Shown here: positions 1 through 12,812 of the stretch, in pieces
Layout: each line of letters starts with the position of its first letter
How positions within the stretch are numbered: the first letter of the stretch is position 1
Assembly: GCA_021397845.1 (NCBI GenBank)
Contig: CM038049.1
Span: 101,462,877-101,526,876, forward strand
DNA: 64,000 bases
Reading direction: 5' to 3'
Source of the DNA: Areca catechu
Taxonomy: Eukaryota; Streptophyta; Magnoliopsida; Arecales; Arecaceae
Translations under genes and position numbers: made by a program
The notes under the pieces: generated by a model
What the model saw: the letters and a program-made list of their open reading frames with translations, nothing else
What the model was told of the DNA's origin: nothing
Database searches by the model: none

Positions 1-1436
1 GTATCCAAGTAGCAGGAATATTCCCTGGTATCTTGTTTCTTAGGGGCTTGGGCTTGGCGCCTGGGCTTGATTTATTTGGGCTAGGATGCAGATGAACCTC
101 TAGAATCATGGATGCCCTTATCTATGAATATACTTTGGCATCTGGAAGGGAATCTGGGCATCTGGAGGGCATCTGCATGGAATCAGGGTTTTCTGAATTT
201 TTTCTCCTGGGGTCTTCAAATCTTCAAGCTGGGTTGGACTTGGGCTATACTTCCATGTCTTCAATCTAGTTGGACTTGGTCTTCACTTGTATGATATAGT
301 CTTGAGTCTTCAGTATGCTTGGACAGGACTCAAAAAAATAAAATTAGCTCAACATGAGCTGACTAGCATTGGACTGAACTAGCTCAACATGAGCTGACTA
401 GTACAGAACTGAAATAACAACTCAAAAGACTTAAATAATAACTAAAATGGACTCAGATGGGCTAAGCCCTTATTACAGATGGACTCATAAATTATTGATC
501 AATTCATAGAGGGTTGAAAAGCATCTGTCTTATTCTGGTGCCTCCGGTGTCCCCACCATAAGGGGTGCCCAACACCTTCCTATTGTTCCTCTAGAATACA
601 TGGTATAATTTAAACATATTCCAAAACAAAATCCCTCCAATTATGATATATATGGGGTGGCCAAAAGGGGGGGACCATGGGGTGCCAAACATATTCCATC
701 TTGGGCTTGGGGAGGCCCACATCATTCCAAGACAAGCCTCCATGATTTGCAGGATTGAAGTATATCTCTTTCCTAGCTTGATGGCATGTGGAGTTGGCAT
801 GCTTGGAGGGTGGAAGGGTGTGCTGGCATATGGACACCAAATCTTTATGCATGGGTCGACTTCATGTGATCCTCCATGTAATCCTAGTATGGTGCAATCC
901 AAGGTGTGACTGGAACTCCACACAGCTACTGAAGTGGCACACTGGCTGGGATCCTTCACTGGCTTGAGTCTTTTCTTGTTGAACTGGACTTGACTCAAAA
1001 AATTAAAGTACAGGACTCAATTGATTTAAGGCTCAAAATGAGCTGACTTGACCAACTAGGTTCACTAAGCCGAACATGTCCCAAAAACTGATCCAAAACC
1101 CTAATGGCATGAATAAAACTCTGAATACAAGACTCAATGATATCAATGTCTAAAGTAGGACTCAAAAAAACTAACTTGAGCCTAAATGGGCCAAGCCCTC
1201 ATTACATGACTCAAAATGAATGAAAACCCTAATCATAGGACATAACCAGGTTTTCATGACTTAACCCTTATTATAGGACTCCAGATGACTTCAATGACTC
1301 AAGCCCTACTTACAAGATTCAAAGGGCTAACAAGACTTGATTAGTGGACTCAAAGACAAAATTTGAGAAATGGCTAAGGGACTCAAAACTTAGGGACCCA
1401 TAGTGAACTAGGGTTTACCTGATGTCCCCATCATAA
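1..1436 (-). repeat. diverged LTR-like remnant, no gene
   Basis: No credible coding region is seen. The stretch is rich in variants of gactcaa and contains a short direct repeat (a 22-bp unit around 346-367 and again at 380-401). Its right edge reads gatgtccccatca, which resembles the right end of the minus-oriented LTRs near 33708 and 61926. Its general make-up (many 'gactcaa' words, 'catgggg' words) also resembles the right half of the LTR at 13484-15424. I infer an old LTR in minus orientation cut by the window edge. No target duplication can be tested, so this is weak. Confidence 0.35.
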
Positions 1437-1437
1437 A

Positions 1438-1565
1438 GCCTCGCACCTTGAAGCCGGAAAACTCCTGAAGCCATGCACCTCAAAGCCGGGAAACTCCTAA
1501 TGCCCCGCACCTCAAAGCCATGAAATTCATGAATCCCTACACATCGAAGTTGGGACACCCCGGAA
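1438..1565. repeat. four 32-bp imperfect tandem repeats
   Basis: Four consecutive 32-bp units start at 1438, 1470, 1502 and 1534, each built on gc(c)xxgcacctcaaagcc followed by gaaactcctgaa. The fourth unit is the most diverged. The array sits immediately right of the LTR-like end at 1436. No function is evident. Confidence 0.65.
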
Positions 1566-2199
1566 GCTTCGTGTAATGCTCGCCAGGCTCACGGGCTGGC
1601 GATAATGGGTTGAATGTTTTTGAAGTCCGACTTCTTTAACTCAATGGTGCCCGAATTTTATAGGGCCGACTCACGAGGTTCCCAGGATCTCCCTGAGAGG
1701 CTTGACTAGCACCTTGCAATCCTGATGTAGGGATCTTGCCTTGACTAAATCCCTAAGTGCACTCTACAAGATCCCCGCGATGGAAGTAGTCCGAAGAAAT
1801 CCCAAGTTCCTTCTTGCCACCTGCGCTTCCCTCAAAGTCCCCGGAGGAGGGTTAAAACTAGGAAGCGATGAAGTGAGTAACTGTTGTATAAGTTACATCT
1901 CAAAAAAAAGGGGAGAAGTGGACATCTTGATAAAGGAACTTGCAATTTCATTATAACCCTTTACAAAGAAGGGGGGACCACCGACAGGCCAGGCGACCCC
2001 CAAACAAAAGCTCTTGTAAGAGCTCAAAAAAGAGAAAAGGAAATAAAAAGGAAAAACGGCAGTGATGAGGCATCGAGTGCTCAGGGTGATGTCACAGGTT
2101 CCTTGCCGGGATGATAGGGAACATCATCGACGTCCTCCTACCTCCCCACCATTGCTAGTGGTGGAGAGGTGACTGCAGCCATCGCGGGGACTCCAGGCA
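1566..2199. other. non-coding flank, downstream of aORF A
   Basis: No gene is recognised. From about 1945 to 2060 the sequence resembles the stretch downstream of the aORF in gypsy B near 60250-60340: a run ending in ttatt/ttcat, then a purine-rich stretch, then 'gaccaccgacaggccagg' against 'gaccccgaaaggccagg'. This marks it as the internal region of gypsy A between pol and the aORF end. The pol of A is not visible to the left, so A is truncated or interrupted there. Confidence 0.35.
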
Positions 2200-2332
2200 T
2201 CACGGTGCTACCTTGGCCTTGCTAGATGGAGCCTCCACTTCCTCAGAATCAGCTTCGACGAGGTCCGGCACGATGCTCCCCAGGTCCCAGTCTAGATGCA
2301 CCTCGACCACCTTCAGCTTGCAGTTGGTGAAC
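2200..2332 (-). pseudogene. antisense ORF of gypsy A, C-terminal fragment
   Basis: Read on the minus strand, this gives the acidic C-terminus of the aORF, ending at a TGA whose complement is at 2200-2202, with residues such as DWDLGSIVPDLVEADSEEVE. The upstream part of the same ORF is at 13091-13483, displaced by element X. The reading frame matches across the insertion once one copy of the 5-bp duplication tgaac is discounted. The protein belongs to the plant 'putative gypsy type transposon' family (Pfam PF04195 as I recall), a gene carried antisense between pol and the 3' LTR in Tat-lineage elements. Its function is unknown. Confidence 0.7.
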
Positions 2333-3710
2333 TATAGGGATTTGCATGGTGCTCCCAAGCTTTGGAGAGACTTGGAAGACCATGGCAGGGATGCTGGAGA
2401 TGATCCCTGGAGCTTGGGGGTGTGTCCTAAGCTATCTTGGAGGTATTCCAGTGGATTTCTTGGGTTTTTCCTAGGGCCCTGAGAGTCATGTTGGGTCAGG
2501 GAGTTTGACCCATGATACATTGATTTCTTGGGGAGAGTTTTTTGAAAGATTGTAACATAACCCAATTGGGTTATGGGGTTTGGGTCTAGGTTTGTTAAGT
2601 TAGTTAGGTGGTTAGTTGGTTGGTTGGTTGGCCCAACCAACCATGATCCTAATCGAATTGGTTGGTTGTAACCAATTGGGAGCCTAACCATGTGAGGAGT
2701 CCTAATCAATTTGTTATTGGCCCAAGACAAGTCCTAACCACCCATATGATTGAGTCCTAATAAGATTCAAGATGTGTAACCACCTACATGTGATGCAGCC
2801 CAACTAATCAAGAAGTCCAAGTGAAGACGTCCAAGGAAAGAAGACCGCCCACTCTTATTTTAGAGAGAGGGGGTGTGTGCGTTAGGAAGTGAGGCCGACC
2901 CCTTTGGGGTTTCGGTTCGCTTGAACCCAAGAGGCCATGCATGAAGATGGAAGGCCATGGGGAAGAGCACCCCTCCCTTTTGGGGACGTCCATGGTTTGA
3001 AGACTTGGAACTGTGAGGCTTGGCTCATGGTCCAAGAGGAGCATGCATGAAGACTCCTCACGGTCATGAGAAGACTATGAGTGAGATCTTGGAGCACCCT
3101 CATGGAAATGGACCATGGGAGACTCCTGGATTACAAGGAGGCCACGATGGAGGATTTTTGAGAGGCCACATGGAGGGACTTTCCACGTGGGGACATGGCC
3201 ATGGGAAACCCTACATGAGGGAGTCTACAGGTGGATCTCTTTCCGGTGAGAGAAGGCACGAACATGGATGGTCTTGCATAGAGGTGCACGTGAGAAAGAT
3301 ATCATGTGGAGGGCTTGGTACCGTGGGGTGTTCCACAGGCTTTGGAGAAGGGACATCCGCATCAAGGTATTGTTTGTAGGTGGGAGACGCACATGATGTA
3401 TTGTCTGTGCGGGGCCATACATTAGTTATTGGGATGTGAGGCCTGCAAGAGAGAAGATGTGCAGGGCATAACGAGAAGCTTCTGGGGTTTCAGAAGGGGT
3501 GTTGTAGGTTATCTTGATTGTATCAAAGGTTCTTCTCCAAAGGATTAATGAATAAAGCAATCTCTCTTTTTCTTCTACATCTATATCTCCATTGTTGCAT
3601 GATATTGAATCCAAAGAATAGGTTGTTGGACTGTTATACTTCCATGTTGCTTCCAGGGTATTCGCTGTGTATAGGCACTGGTCCGGAACAGTGCCTAGAA
3701 TTTTTCAACA
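2333..3710 (+). repeat. 5' LTR of element X
   Basis: This 1378-bp LTR starts TATAGGGA (the other copy keeps TGTAGGGA) and ends tttttcaaca. It matches the 3' copy along its whole length, including a (ttgg)n patch near 2612-2640 and an aataaagc word at 3551. Open frames inside it are short and conflicting, so none is annotated. Confidence 0.85.
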
Positions 3711-3711
3711 A

Positions 3712-3728
3712 TTGATATCAAAGCTTGG
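3712..3728 (+). other. primer-binding-site-like segment of X
   Basis: ttgatatcaaagcttgg lies one base after the LTR end. It is a degraded form of TGGTATCAGAGC, the usual initiator-tRNA-Met primer site of plant LTR elements. Confidence 0.6.
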
Positions 3729-5043
3729 TTTGAGCAATTGTTTGAGCCATGGGATTTAAAGGTGGAAGAGGAGGATTCACGGAGTTGTACATGGGTGTGG
3801 TATCCCACGTGGATGGAGAAGAGGTCTGACATTGGTATTAGGTTTGCACAATTGTCTGGTTACACTATGAAAGCATGAGTTGGTGTTGCAGTCACGGGGA
3901 TAGAGTAGGGAGGCATCAGTTCAAGGTCAGGAGTATGGCATAGCACGAGTCTCAGGAGCTATGGAGCACGGGTTGATGTTTCAGCTGGGGAGGCGAGGTG
4001 GCTTCAACGAGAAGATGTCAGCTCTGGAGACAACAAGAAGGGTGCAGACGGTCATGCGAAGCTTGTCAGGGATAGAGAAAGGAAAAGTCCAAATTTTTCA
4101 AGTTTATCGGAGAACATCAGCAAAGATGATGCCAAGGGCAGCTCAGGAAGACAGGAGATAGTCTCAGGGAGCATCAAGGGTATTGAGCAATCAAAAGTAT
4201 CCCGGTATGGTGACATTAGCCTAGGGACAGAGGCTGGAGCTGATGGGGCTGGCAACTCAAGGAGACCCATGGATAGGTCTCAGTGAGTGCCAGGGATATC
4301 ATGCAACTGGGAAACTGGCTGGGACATGATGTAGTAGCCAGGTGGAGATAGTTACTGGGTTCAGTCACTAGGTTAGCAGAAGAGTTGGGATGAGCTCTAG
4401 GTTTCAGAGGAGCCTGTGGGGATGCAGTGTATCTGAAATGGTCTCGAAGGGGTTCGCGGGTTGTGAAGGATTCGAGGAGGCAACAATTGGTAACGAGGTT
4501 CAGGTGTAGGCTCAGTAGGGCAGCATTGAGTTGCTGACCTCAAAGTTTTTTTTTATAGCATCAGGGGGACTTCAATTTTAGGTGGAGCACCGGAAAGAGG
4601 TGGCTTCACAGGTGGAGCAGAATTTGACACGAGTTCAGTGTGGCAAGTGCAGGGAAGGACCATATCCTAGGATGAGTGCTAGGGGTGCACTTAGCAAGGT
4701 GGAGCAGAGTATGCAGAGATTAGCATGGCTCTGAGGAGATTGTGTAAGGTAGAGTTCCAGTTACAGCGAGTGCTAGTTCAAGTTCGCTGAGTTCTCTCTA
4801 GGGAAGTCCAAGGAAAAGTCTATTGCAGCTGCCAGGCAGAAGGAAGGCTATAATCATGGTGCCAGGATACAAGCAAGGATCTTCAGCTATGGAGGTGGTC
4901 ATCCTAAAGGCCTCCAAGGGTGCATAACAGCTGAAGAGTATTGGAAGAGGCGAGGATATCCGCACAAGGAGCTATCAAGAATGCAGCTACAGTGGAGTTG
5001 TGCATGGAGGACATTGCCAAGTTTGCCAAAGCTTGGGGTCACC
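3729..5043. other. internal region of X, no gene
   Basis: About 1.3 kb lies between primer site and purine tract. The longest frames are under 75 codons, overlap on both strands and show no gag, protease, RT or integrase motif. A short T run lies at 4548-4555. I regard it as a non-coding internal domain. Confidence 0.7.
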
Positions 5044-5054
5044 AAGGTGGAGAT
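5044..5054 (+). other. polypurine tract of X
   Basis: aaggtggagat lies directly before the TGTAGGG start of the 3' LTR. This is the position and composition expected for the plus-strand primer. Confidence 0.65.
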
Positions 5055-5765
5055 TGTAGGGATTTGCATGGTGCTCCCAAGCTTTGGAGAAACTTGGAAG
5101 ACCATGGCAGGGATGTTGGAGGCGATCCCTAAAGCTTGGTGGCGTGTCCCAAGCTATCTTGGAGGTATTCTAGGAGATTTCTAGGATTTTCCCCAAGGCC
5201 CTGAGAGTCATGTTGGGTCAGGGGGTTTGATCCAGGGTACATTAATTTCTTGGGGAGAGTTTTTTTTAGAGATTGTAACATAACCCAATTGGGTTATGGG
5301 GTTTGGGTCCGGGTTTATTAAGTTAGTTAGGAGGTTATCTTAGTTGGTTAGGTGGTTAGTTGGTTGGTTGGTTGGCCCAACCACCCAAGATCCTAACTGA
5401 ATTGGTTGGTTGTAACCAATTAGGAGCCTAACTATGTGAGGAGTCCTAATCAGTTTGTTATTGGCCCAAGACAAGTTCTAACCGTCCATGTGATTGAGTC
5501 CTAACAAGATTCAAGATGTGTAACCACCCATATGTGATGCAGCCCATCACCAATCAAGAAGTCCAAGAGGAGTGCCCAAGGAAAGGAGATCGCCAACTCT
5601 TATTTAAGAGAGAGCGGGGGCGTGCGTGAAGAAGTGAGGCCGACCCCTTTGGGGTCTCGATCCTCTTGGATCCAAGAGGCTATGCATGAAGATGGAAGGT
5701 CATGGGGAAGAGCGCCCCTCCCTTTTGGGGACATCCATGGTTTGAAGACTTGGAACCGTGAGGTT

Positions 5766-8170
5766 TGATAGAAAAGTGTCCTAAGAGCCAATCTTTATAA
5801 GGGCCTTTTTGTAAACTTCTAGCTCATGTATGACATTTTCATATTAATAAACCATTTGATTCATCATATACTGATGTGTCATGTTTTTGTTGATTATGAT
5901 GAATCCCATAGAGTAGGGCAATGGAATTAGGGTTATGATAAAATAACAGTGAGTCCTAATTCCTATAAACCCTAATCTAGAATGTTCCTAGGCATTGGAC
6001 CATCGATTCGGTGATCGATGATTCCAGAAAGACTAGCTTATCCTATGTATGCTTAGTTGATGAGGGTGGTTGATCTCATAACCACTTGTGTAGAGAAACT
6101 AATACAAGGATAGGGGTGCTCATCAGGATATGAGTACACAGGACTGATCTGCACCCGGACTATCTTATGGAAGGCTTACTACTTGTCAAAAGATATATCC
6201 CAGAGTAGAATTTGTGCATGTGATCTTTAGACCTGAGGTCATCATGGTTCCTTGTGCACACTAAGACATACTTTGGTTCATACTCATTCATGCTATTGCG
6301 ACATGTACGGGATGTTCTGGGTATGGTGGAAGGTGTACGAAGGATGTGAATGGACCAACAAGGAATCGATCTTTCCTAGTAAGAGGAATTGTTATCCTAT
6401 GCAATCTCTTCGATGAGTGACTTAAGAAGCCTTTGATCAAAGCAAGATGAGATTAGAATTAGTATCTAATCAGTCATCAACTTAGTCCTCATGATCAAGA
6501 TGAGATTCGATATGATTAAGTGTTAGAGTTTGACATATATCCATACTATCACTTAATCGGGATAATAGAAGATCGAACGATTGAATTGCACGGTAACTTA
6601 CTACTGAAGAGTACTTTGGTAATTTTTATCAAATTCTTCATCTTCTGGATAGGAAAGACATGTTGCTAGATGTCAATCTTGTCTTGTAGGTTTTCATGAA
6701 CCAATTGATTTGGTTTCATGAGTCAATTCGATGTGTGATTCGAATTGGACAATTAGGTGAGCCAATTTGACCTAATTAGGTTAATCGGGTTCGATCAGAT
6801 CAAATCGGCTCAAACCTAAACCTACTACTGGCTAGATGTGAAACCCAATGGGTCACACACATTAGGGAGTCGGCCTAGGAACTCAATTGACATTTAATTA
6901 GGGTCAAGGGATCCTAATTGGTTAGCTAGATTGCACACTAGCATGTGTAGGCTGACCTAATCTCCTGACCCAATTGAATTGGGTCTGAAAGGTTGATAAA
7001 TGGACTAACCAATTTATAGGAGACCTAGACTGGGTTGAGTCCTAAGTGGAACAAATTTATCAGATTTTATCTAATATTTTTTGGACATTTTATGCGCCAT
7101 ATATGAAGAGTCCAAAAGGCATGGGACTCTTAAGTGACACCTCTGCATTCAAAAGGGCACACAAGGACCAATTGACCTCCAATCTGAAAACAAATTATAT
7201 GGTTGAGAAGTAGACTTAATTCCCTTTCATATGACACCCATATTACATATACTTTGACTAGTTCAAAGGTAACATATGGCATGGAGAAGTTGGTGCGAAG
7301 TGAAGAGTCACGTCTCTTCACTTTGGCGCTAATTCAAGTAAGCAAAGTCCTTCTGCTTTAAGTCCTTTTGAATCACCATTGCTTCTCATTCATAAGTCAC
7401 TTCCCTTGGCTTTATTTTAACCAGTAATGCCAAGTGGCAAAGGGAGAAGTCGGATAAAAAAATTAAAGGGACTTGAATTAGGCAGTTGGCGCATAAAGGG
7501 AGCTGGTGTTTCAAGATAAGACTCCTTCTTAGTGAAGGGTCTTATTTGATCTGTGTTTGGACAGATCAAAGACTGATGAGAAGGCTTATCTAGCACCTCC
7601 CCCTCTCCTATAAATAGCCATCGATATTTGTTCCGATGGTATCATATTTTGGTTTCTTTCTTACACTCTTACATCTATCCACCTTGTCTCTTCCTTCCCT
7701 TGTTAGGAAATAGGTCTTCCTTTAAGACAAGTCTGCCATTTTAGGAAAAGGGTTTAGGAAGAGAATTAGGAAGTTATAGAAAGAGAGAAGAGAGATTTTT
7801 GGAGAGGGCTTAGAGTGCTCTACTGGAGGGTGAAGGTCTAAGCAAGGAAGGAGAGGCTGCCGAAAGAAGAAAGTCCATCGGAAGAGTCCCAATTGATCAA
7901 GCAACCTACAAGGGAGAGGTTCCTAGGTTTGATTCCTGTGTGGATCACCATTGGAAGGCTTGCACTTGTGAGCCTCATGGAAATGATTAGATTTCAACGA
8001 TCTATGTATGTTTTTCTGACTCCATTTATGTTTCATTAATTGGTATTGTATAAGGGGTTCCCGGGAATTAAGATTTTCTAGCCAATTAGGGTTTCATGCT
8101 TTGAATTTTTGTTTTGAAATTCACTTCTACATACTGCATGATTCTCAGCACCCTGGGAAAATCTCCATCA
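5766..8170 (+). mobile_element. solo LTR S1 (2405 bp)
   Basis: It begins TGATAGAAAAGTG and ends aatctccatca. It is flanked by aggtt (5761-5765) and aggct (8171-8175), a 5-bp target duplication with one change. The uninterrupted target is visible in the 5' LTR of X. No primer site or internal region is present, so it is a solo LTR. It belongs to the same family as S2 and the two align over most of their length. A TATA box at 7609-7616 gives plus orientation. Confidence 0.88.
7609..7616 (+). promoter_or_regulatory. LTR TATA box of S1
   Basis: tataaata sits in ctcctataaatagcc about three quarters of the way along the LTR. This is the expected U3/R promoter position, and S2 has the same context. 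Confidence 0.5.
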
Positions 8171-8554
8171 AGGCTTGGCTCACGGTCCAAGAAGAGCATG
8201 CATGAAGACTCCTCACGATCATGAGAAGACCATGAGGATGAGATCTTGGAGTGCCCTCATGGGCACAGACCATGAGAGACTCCTGGATTACAAGGAGGCC
8301 ACGGTGGAGGACTTCTGAGAGGCCATGTGGAGGGACTTTTCATGTGGGGACAGGGACGTGGGAAATCCTGCATGATAGAGTCTGCAGGTGGAGCTCTTTC
8401 CAGTGAGAGGAGGCATGGACATGGATGGGCTTGCAAAGAGGCGCACATGAAGGAGATATCACGTGGAGGGCTTGGTACCGTGGGATGTTCCATGGGGCTT
8501 TGGAGAAGGGACATCTGCATCGAGGTATTGTTCACAGGTTGGAGATGCACGTGA

Positions 8555-11135
8555 TGATAGAAAAATGCCCTAAGAGCTAATCATTGTTTAGGCCTTTTTG
8601 TAAACTTCCAACTCATGTATGACATCATTATTTATAATAAAGACATTTGATTCATCATATACTGTTGTGTCATATTTTTTGAGTATGATGAACCCCATAG
8701 AGTAGGGCAATGAAATTAGGGTTATGATAAAATAACAATGAGACCAAATTCCTATAAACCCTAATCGGGAATGTTCCTAGTCATTGGACCATCGATTCGG
8801 GGATTGATGAATCCGGTAAGACTAGCTTATCCTATGTATGCTCAGTTGATGAGGGTGGTTGGTCTCATAGCCACTTGTGTAGAGATACTAATACAAGGAT
8901 AAGGGTGTTCATTAGGTTATGAATACACTGAACTGATCCACACCGGGACTATCTTATGGAAGTCTTACTCCTTGTCAAAAGATAGGTCCCAGAGTAGAAG
9001 TTGTGCATGTGATCTTCAGACCTGAGGTCACCATGGTTCCTTGTGCACACTAAGCCATACTTTGGTTTATACTCATTCATGGAATTGTACATGTACGGGG
9101 TGTTCTGGGTATCGTGGAAGGTGTACGAAGGATGTGAGTGGACCAACAAGGAATCGATCAATCCTGGTAAGAGGATATGTTATCCCGTGTAATCTCTTCG
9201 ATGAGTGACTCAAGGAATCTTTGTAAAGTGGGATGAGATTAGAAGTGGCTTCTAAACAGTCATCAGCTGAGTCCTCTTGATCGAGCTGAGATTCGATATG
9301 ATTAAGTGTTAGGGTTTGACATTTATCCATACCCATCACTTAATCGGGATAATGGTATATCAAAAGATTGAATTGCATGGTAACTTACTATTGAAGGGTA
9401 TTTTGATAATTTCTACCAAATTTCTCATCTTCTGGGTAGGCATGACACATTGCTAGATGTCAATCTTGTCTTGTCGATTTTCATGAACCAATTGGATTGG
9501 TTTTATGGGTCAATTCGATGTGTGATTCGAATTGGACAATTAGGTGAGTCGATTTGACCTAATCAGATCAATCGATTCAATCGGATCGAATCAGCTCAAA
9601 TCTAAACCTACTGCTAGCTAGATGTGGAACCCAATCGGTCACACACACAATAGAGAGTTGGCCAAGGAAGTCACTCATGGTTTAATTAGGATCATGGGAT
9701 CCTAATTGGTTAGCCAGATTGCACACTAGCATATATAGGCTAACCCAATTCCTAACCCAATTGGATTGGGTCCGGTTGCTTGCTAATTAGGCTAACCTAA
9801 TTAAAGGAAACCTAAATTAGGTTGAGTCCTAAGTGGGGATATCCAAATCAGATCTTGATCTAATTTTATTTTGGTATTTTGGATGTCTTATTGAAGAGTC
9901 CATTTGAGTTGGGACTCTAGATGCCAAAATGACACCTTGGCATTCAAAAAGGCCTAGAAGAGTCTATAGTCTTATGATCTAAAAAATATTTATATGGATG
10001 GAAAGATGACTTAATGATCTTTCTTTTGACACCCATATTATATGCTTTGACTAGTCAAAGGTTACATGGGGTGTGGATAAAGTTGACCATGAAATAAAGG
10101 GACTCTTGGCACCTCCTGGCACGTGCGGGAGATGAAGGTGAGCGTAGATGGACAAAAGTCCTTCTGTTGATGAAACACTGGAGTGTTTCATTTTAGGGGG
10201 TGCCTTCTCATCTTACCCCATGCCTTTTGGATATGTTTGAGCAGTCAAGGCCTTTTTTGAATGCGCATGAAAAAGGGATGGAAGCAAATGCACGCATGAA
10301 GAGATGCGTCTCTTCATATGGCATGCGCCCTGAAGCAGAGTCCTTCTATTTTCAGGACTCTTCATATTCTCTGGTGTTTGGAGATTGAAGAGGCACCTCT
10401 TGGCTTCCTTGGGACTGGTACTTACAATGTGGCAAGTCACAGATTGCCCAGGAAAATGGATGGATGCCAATATGTCTTTTGGTGCATGAGGAGACATATT
10501 GGATATGATTTTTCAGTCTTGAAAAATCATATCTGATAACCTGTTGGAGGACCTATCACACGCCTCTCTTAAAACTATAAATAGGGATGGTGATATGAGT
10601 TTCAGATCTTCTTTTTCACCGTAAAGATATTCTGAGTGTTCTTCCACTTCTTTCTCCCTCCTTCATACTTTAGGACAAGACTTGTCTTGTTAAGACAAGG
10701 TGTTTTCTACTAGGACAAGGCTTAGTTTTAGGACATAAGCCTAAGAGGAGGGTTGTCCTAAAACCAAGAGTGGTTTAGGACTATGTCCAGAGAGCCCTAC
10801 AGTAGGACAGGGTGTCCTACAGTGGTCAAAGGTTTAAAGGCCGACAAAAGAGTTCTATTGAAGCAAACAACCCCGGTAGGGATTCTTCCTTGGTACCATT
10901 CTCATGTGGATCACTATTGGAGGGCTTGCACTTGTGAGCCTCGTGAAAATGATTAGATTTTAGTGATCCAGGTATGTATTCTGACTTCATTTATGTTTTG
11001 TTGATTGGTATTGCATGAGGGGTTCCTAGGAATTAGGGTTTTCTAGCCATATTAGGGTTTCATGCTTAGAATTTTGTTTTGAAATTCACTTCCACATGCT
11101 GCATGATTCCCGGCACCCTGAGAGAATTCCCATCA
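8555..11135 (+). mobile_element. solo LTR S2 (2581 bp)
   Basis: It begins TGATAGAAAAATG and ends gaattcccatca, flanked by a perfect duplication cgtga (8550-8554 and 11136-11140). It is of the same family and orientation as S1, with scattered substitutions and indels that make it 176 bp longer. No internal domain remains. Confidence 0.9.
10576..10583 (+). promoter_or_regulatory. LTR TATA box of S2
   Basis: tataaata sits in aactataaataggg, in the position equivalent to the S1 TATA box. Confidence 0.5.
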
Positions 11136-11185
11136 CGTGAGGTAATATCTGTTTGGGGCTGTACATGGGTTCTTGGGGCATGAGG

Positions 11186-12812
11186 TGGTGCGGGCACCAG
11201 AATCAGAAGAAGACTTCAGGGTTCCATCTGGATCTCTGAATGACCTTGCCCGAAGATTAGGATTTGTAATAAGGGTTGACCTGGTCAACCAGATTATTTT
11301 ATTTCTTTGAGTCTGCATTTCATTTTGTTGAGTCATGTTGACTCAGTCTAAGTCCAAGTCAAGTCCTGGTTGGCGCCATTCCCTAGGGCATCATTTTTTC
11401 TTCCAAGGCCAAATGCAAGTGGACGCCACACTCCCAGCCACACTCTCAGGACCAGTTAGCGCCACATTTCATCCTAGTGTCCCTGGTCCCCATGCCCAAG
11501 AAAGCAAGAAAATTTTCTTAGGAGAAGTCAAGGAAGGCACCCACAAGCTGCCAAAAGTAACCAAGCTAAAGGAGCAGGGGATTTTTCTTGGAGAGGACTT
11601 CAAGGTAGGCGCCCACACCTACCTAAAGTACCTGGTTATGAATGGAAGGAGCCTAGTCTTGGGGAGAAAGACTAGGAGATTAGTATTTTCTTCCAAAAAG
11701 AGCAAGTCATGGAAGGAAAACCCATGACTTAAGGAGAAGAACTATGAGGTGCCCCACATACCTGCCATATGAAGCCATCACCATGCATTTGAGGCCGCCC
11801 ACTCCAAGGAAAGAAGCCTGGTCGGTCAAGGGAAAGTTTTTCATGCTTAGGATGAATGTTTAGTCCCACATGGGAAGTAGTGTAATTTTGTTTCTCTTGC
11901 AAGGTCTATATATTGGACCCTTATGTAATCTTTTGATTAGAATGAGTAAATGAAATCATTTCTTGTGTTTAGCAACCTTGTGTTCTCTTCTTCCGCACTT
12001 CTTTGAGTGTTGAGCTCCATGAGGGAGTAAATCCGGGTTCCATTGAAGCCTTGAGGAGGTGAGAGATCTCCAAAGTTACCAAAACCCTGCCCCACTTTCA
12101 TCCCTGGCCGCCAACCCTAATTTCATTTCATCATCCTAGCCGCCAACACCCAAATTCCTAAACCCTATTCCCACTTCATTCAAGGCCGCCATCTCCTTCT
12201 CCAAGCCACCGCCCACTATATCAAGCCCTAGATCCTTTTCATCTGCAAGCCGCTGCCCTACCAGCCAAACCCTAAATCCACTCCATCTTCCACCGCCACC
12301 TCCATACTCTTCCCTCATCTTCAAAGTTCGAGCAGTCCGGAGCTATCCCAGGTAAAGGTCTCTTCCTTGAGTTTCTTACATCCTTATCTTGTTTTTCATC
12401 TTTTCCAGATCCAGAGTACGAGAAGAAGGCCAACCTTGCCATAGGACTACAATCCGAGGATCCATTACGAAGATACCCCGTCTCCAAGGATCCTATAATC
12501 TGCTCGAGATGTCCTTCAATTGAAGCAAAGAGAGATATCACAGTCAGGTATAAAACCTTCTCTTCTCTCTTCGTCTGTTTCTTGAAAGATGAGTAAACCC
12601 TCGGTCTGGGGGTTTCTCAATCCCCAGCGATCCTACTTCTTTATTACTCTGATAATCTACTCTTTTGAATTGTGCTTTCTTTCAGTGCATATTTTCTTTC
12701 AATATTAGTTAGCCTTGTTTTTGAGTCAAGCCAACTTCTAACAAGACACAAAAAAAAAAAAAATTAGTCTTAATTTACTTCCGCATCGCATCATCTTATT
12801 TGTTCTGCATCA
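11186..12812 (+). mobile_element. solo LTR S3 (1627 bp), a different family
   Basis: It begins TGGTGCGGGCACCAG and ends tgttctgcatca, with a perfect tgagg duplication (11181-11185, 12813-12817). The first 14 bases form a small palindrome. A TATA-like tatatatt lies at 11907-11914, followed by gtaatc and aatgagtaaatgaaat. An A-run lies near 12749-12761. The frame at 11335-11727 (130 codons, plus) has no recognisable domain and is not called as a gene. Confidence 0.85.

Noticed and set aside
11335..11727. A 130-codon plus frame in S3
   Set aside because: It is within a solo LTR bounded by a perfect duplication, has no domain and is not paralleled elsewhere.
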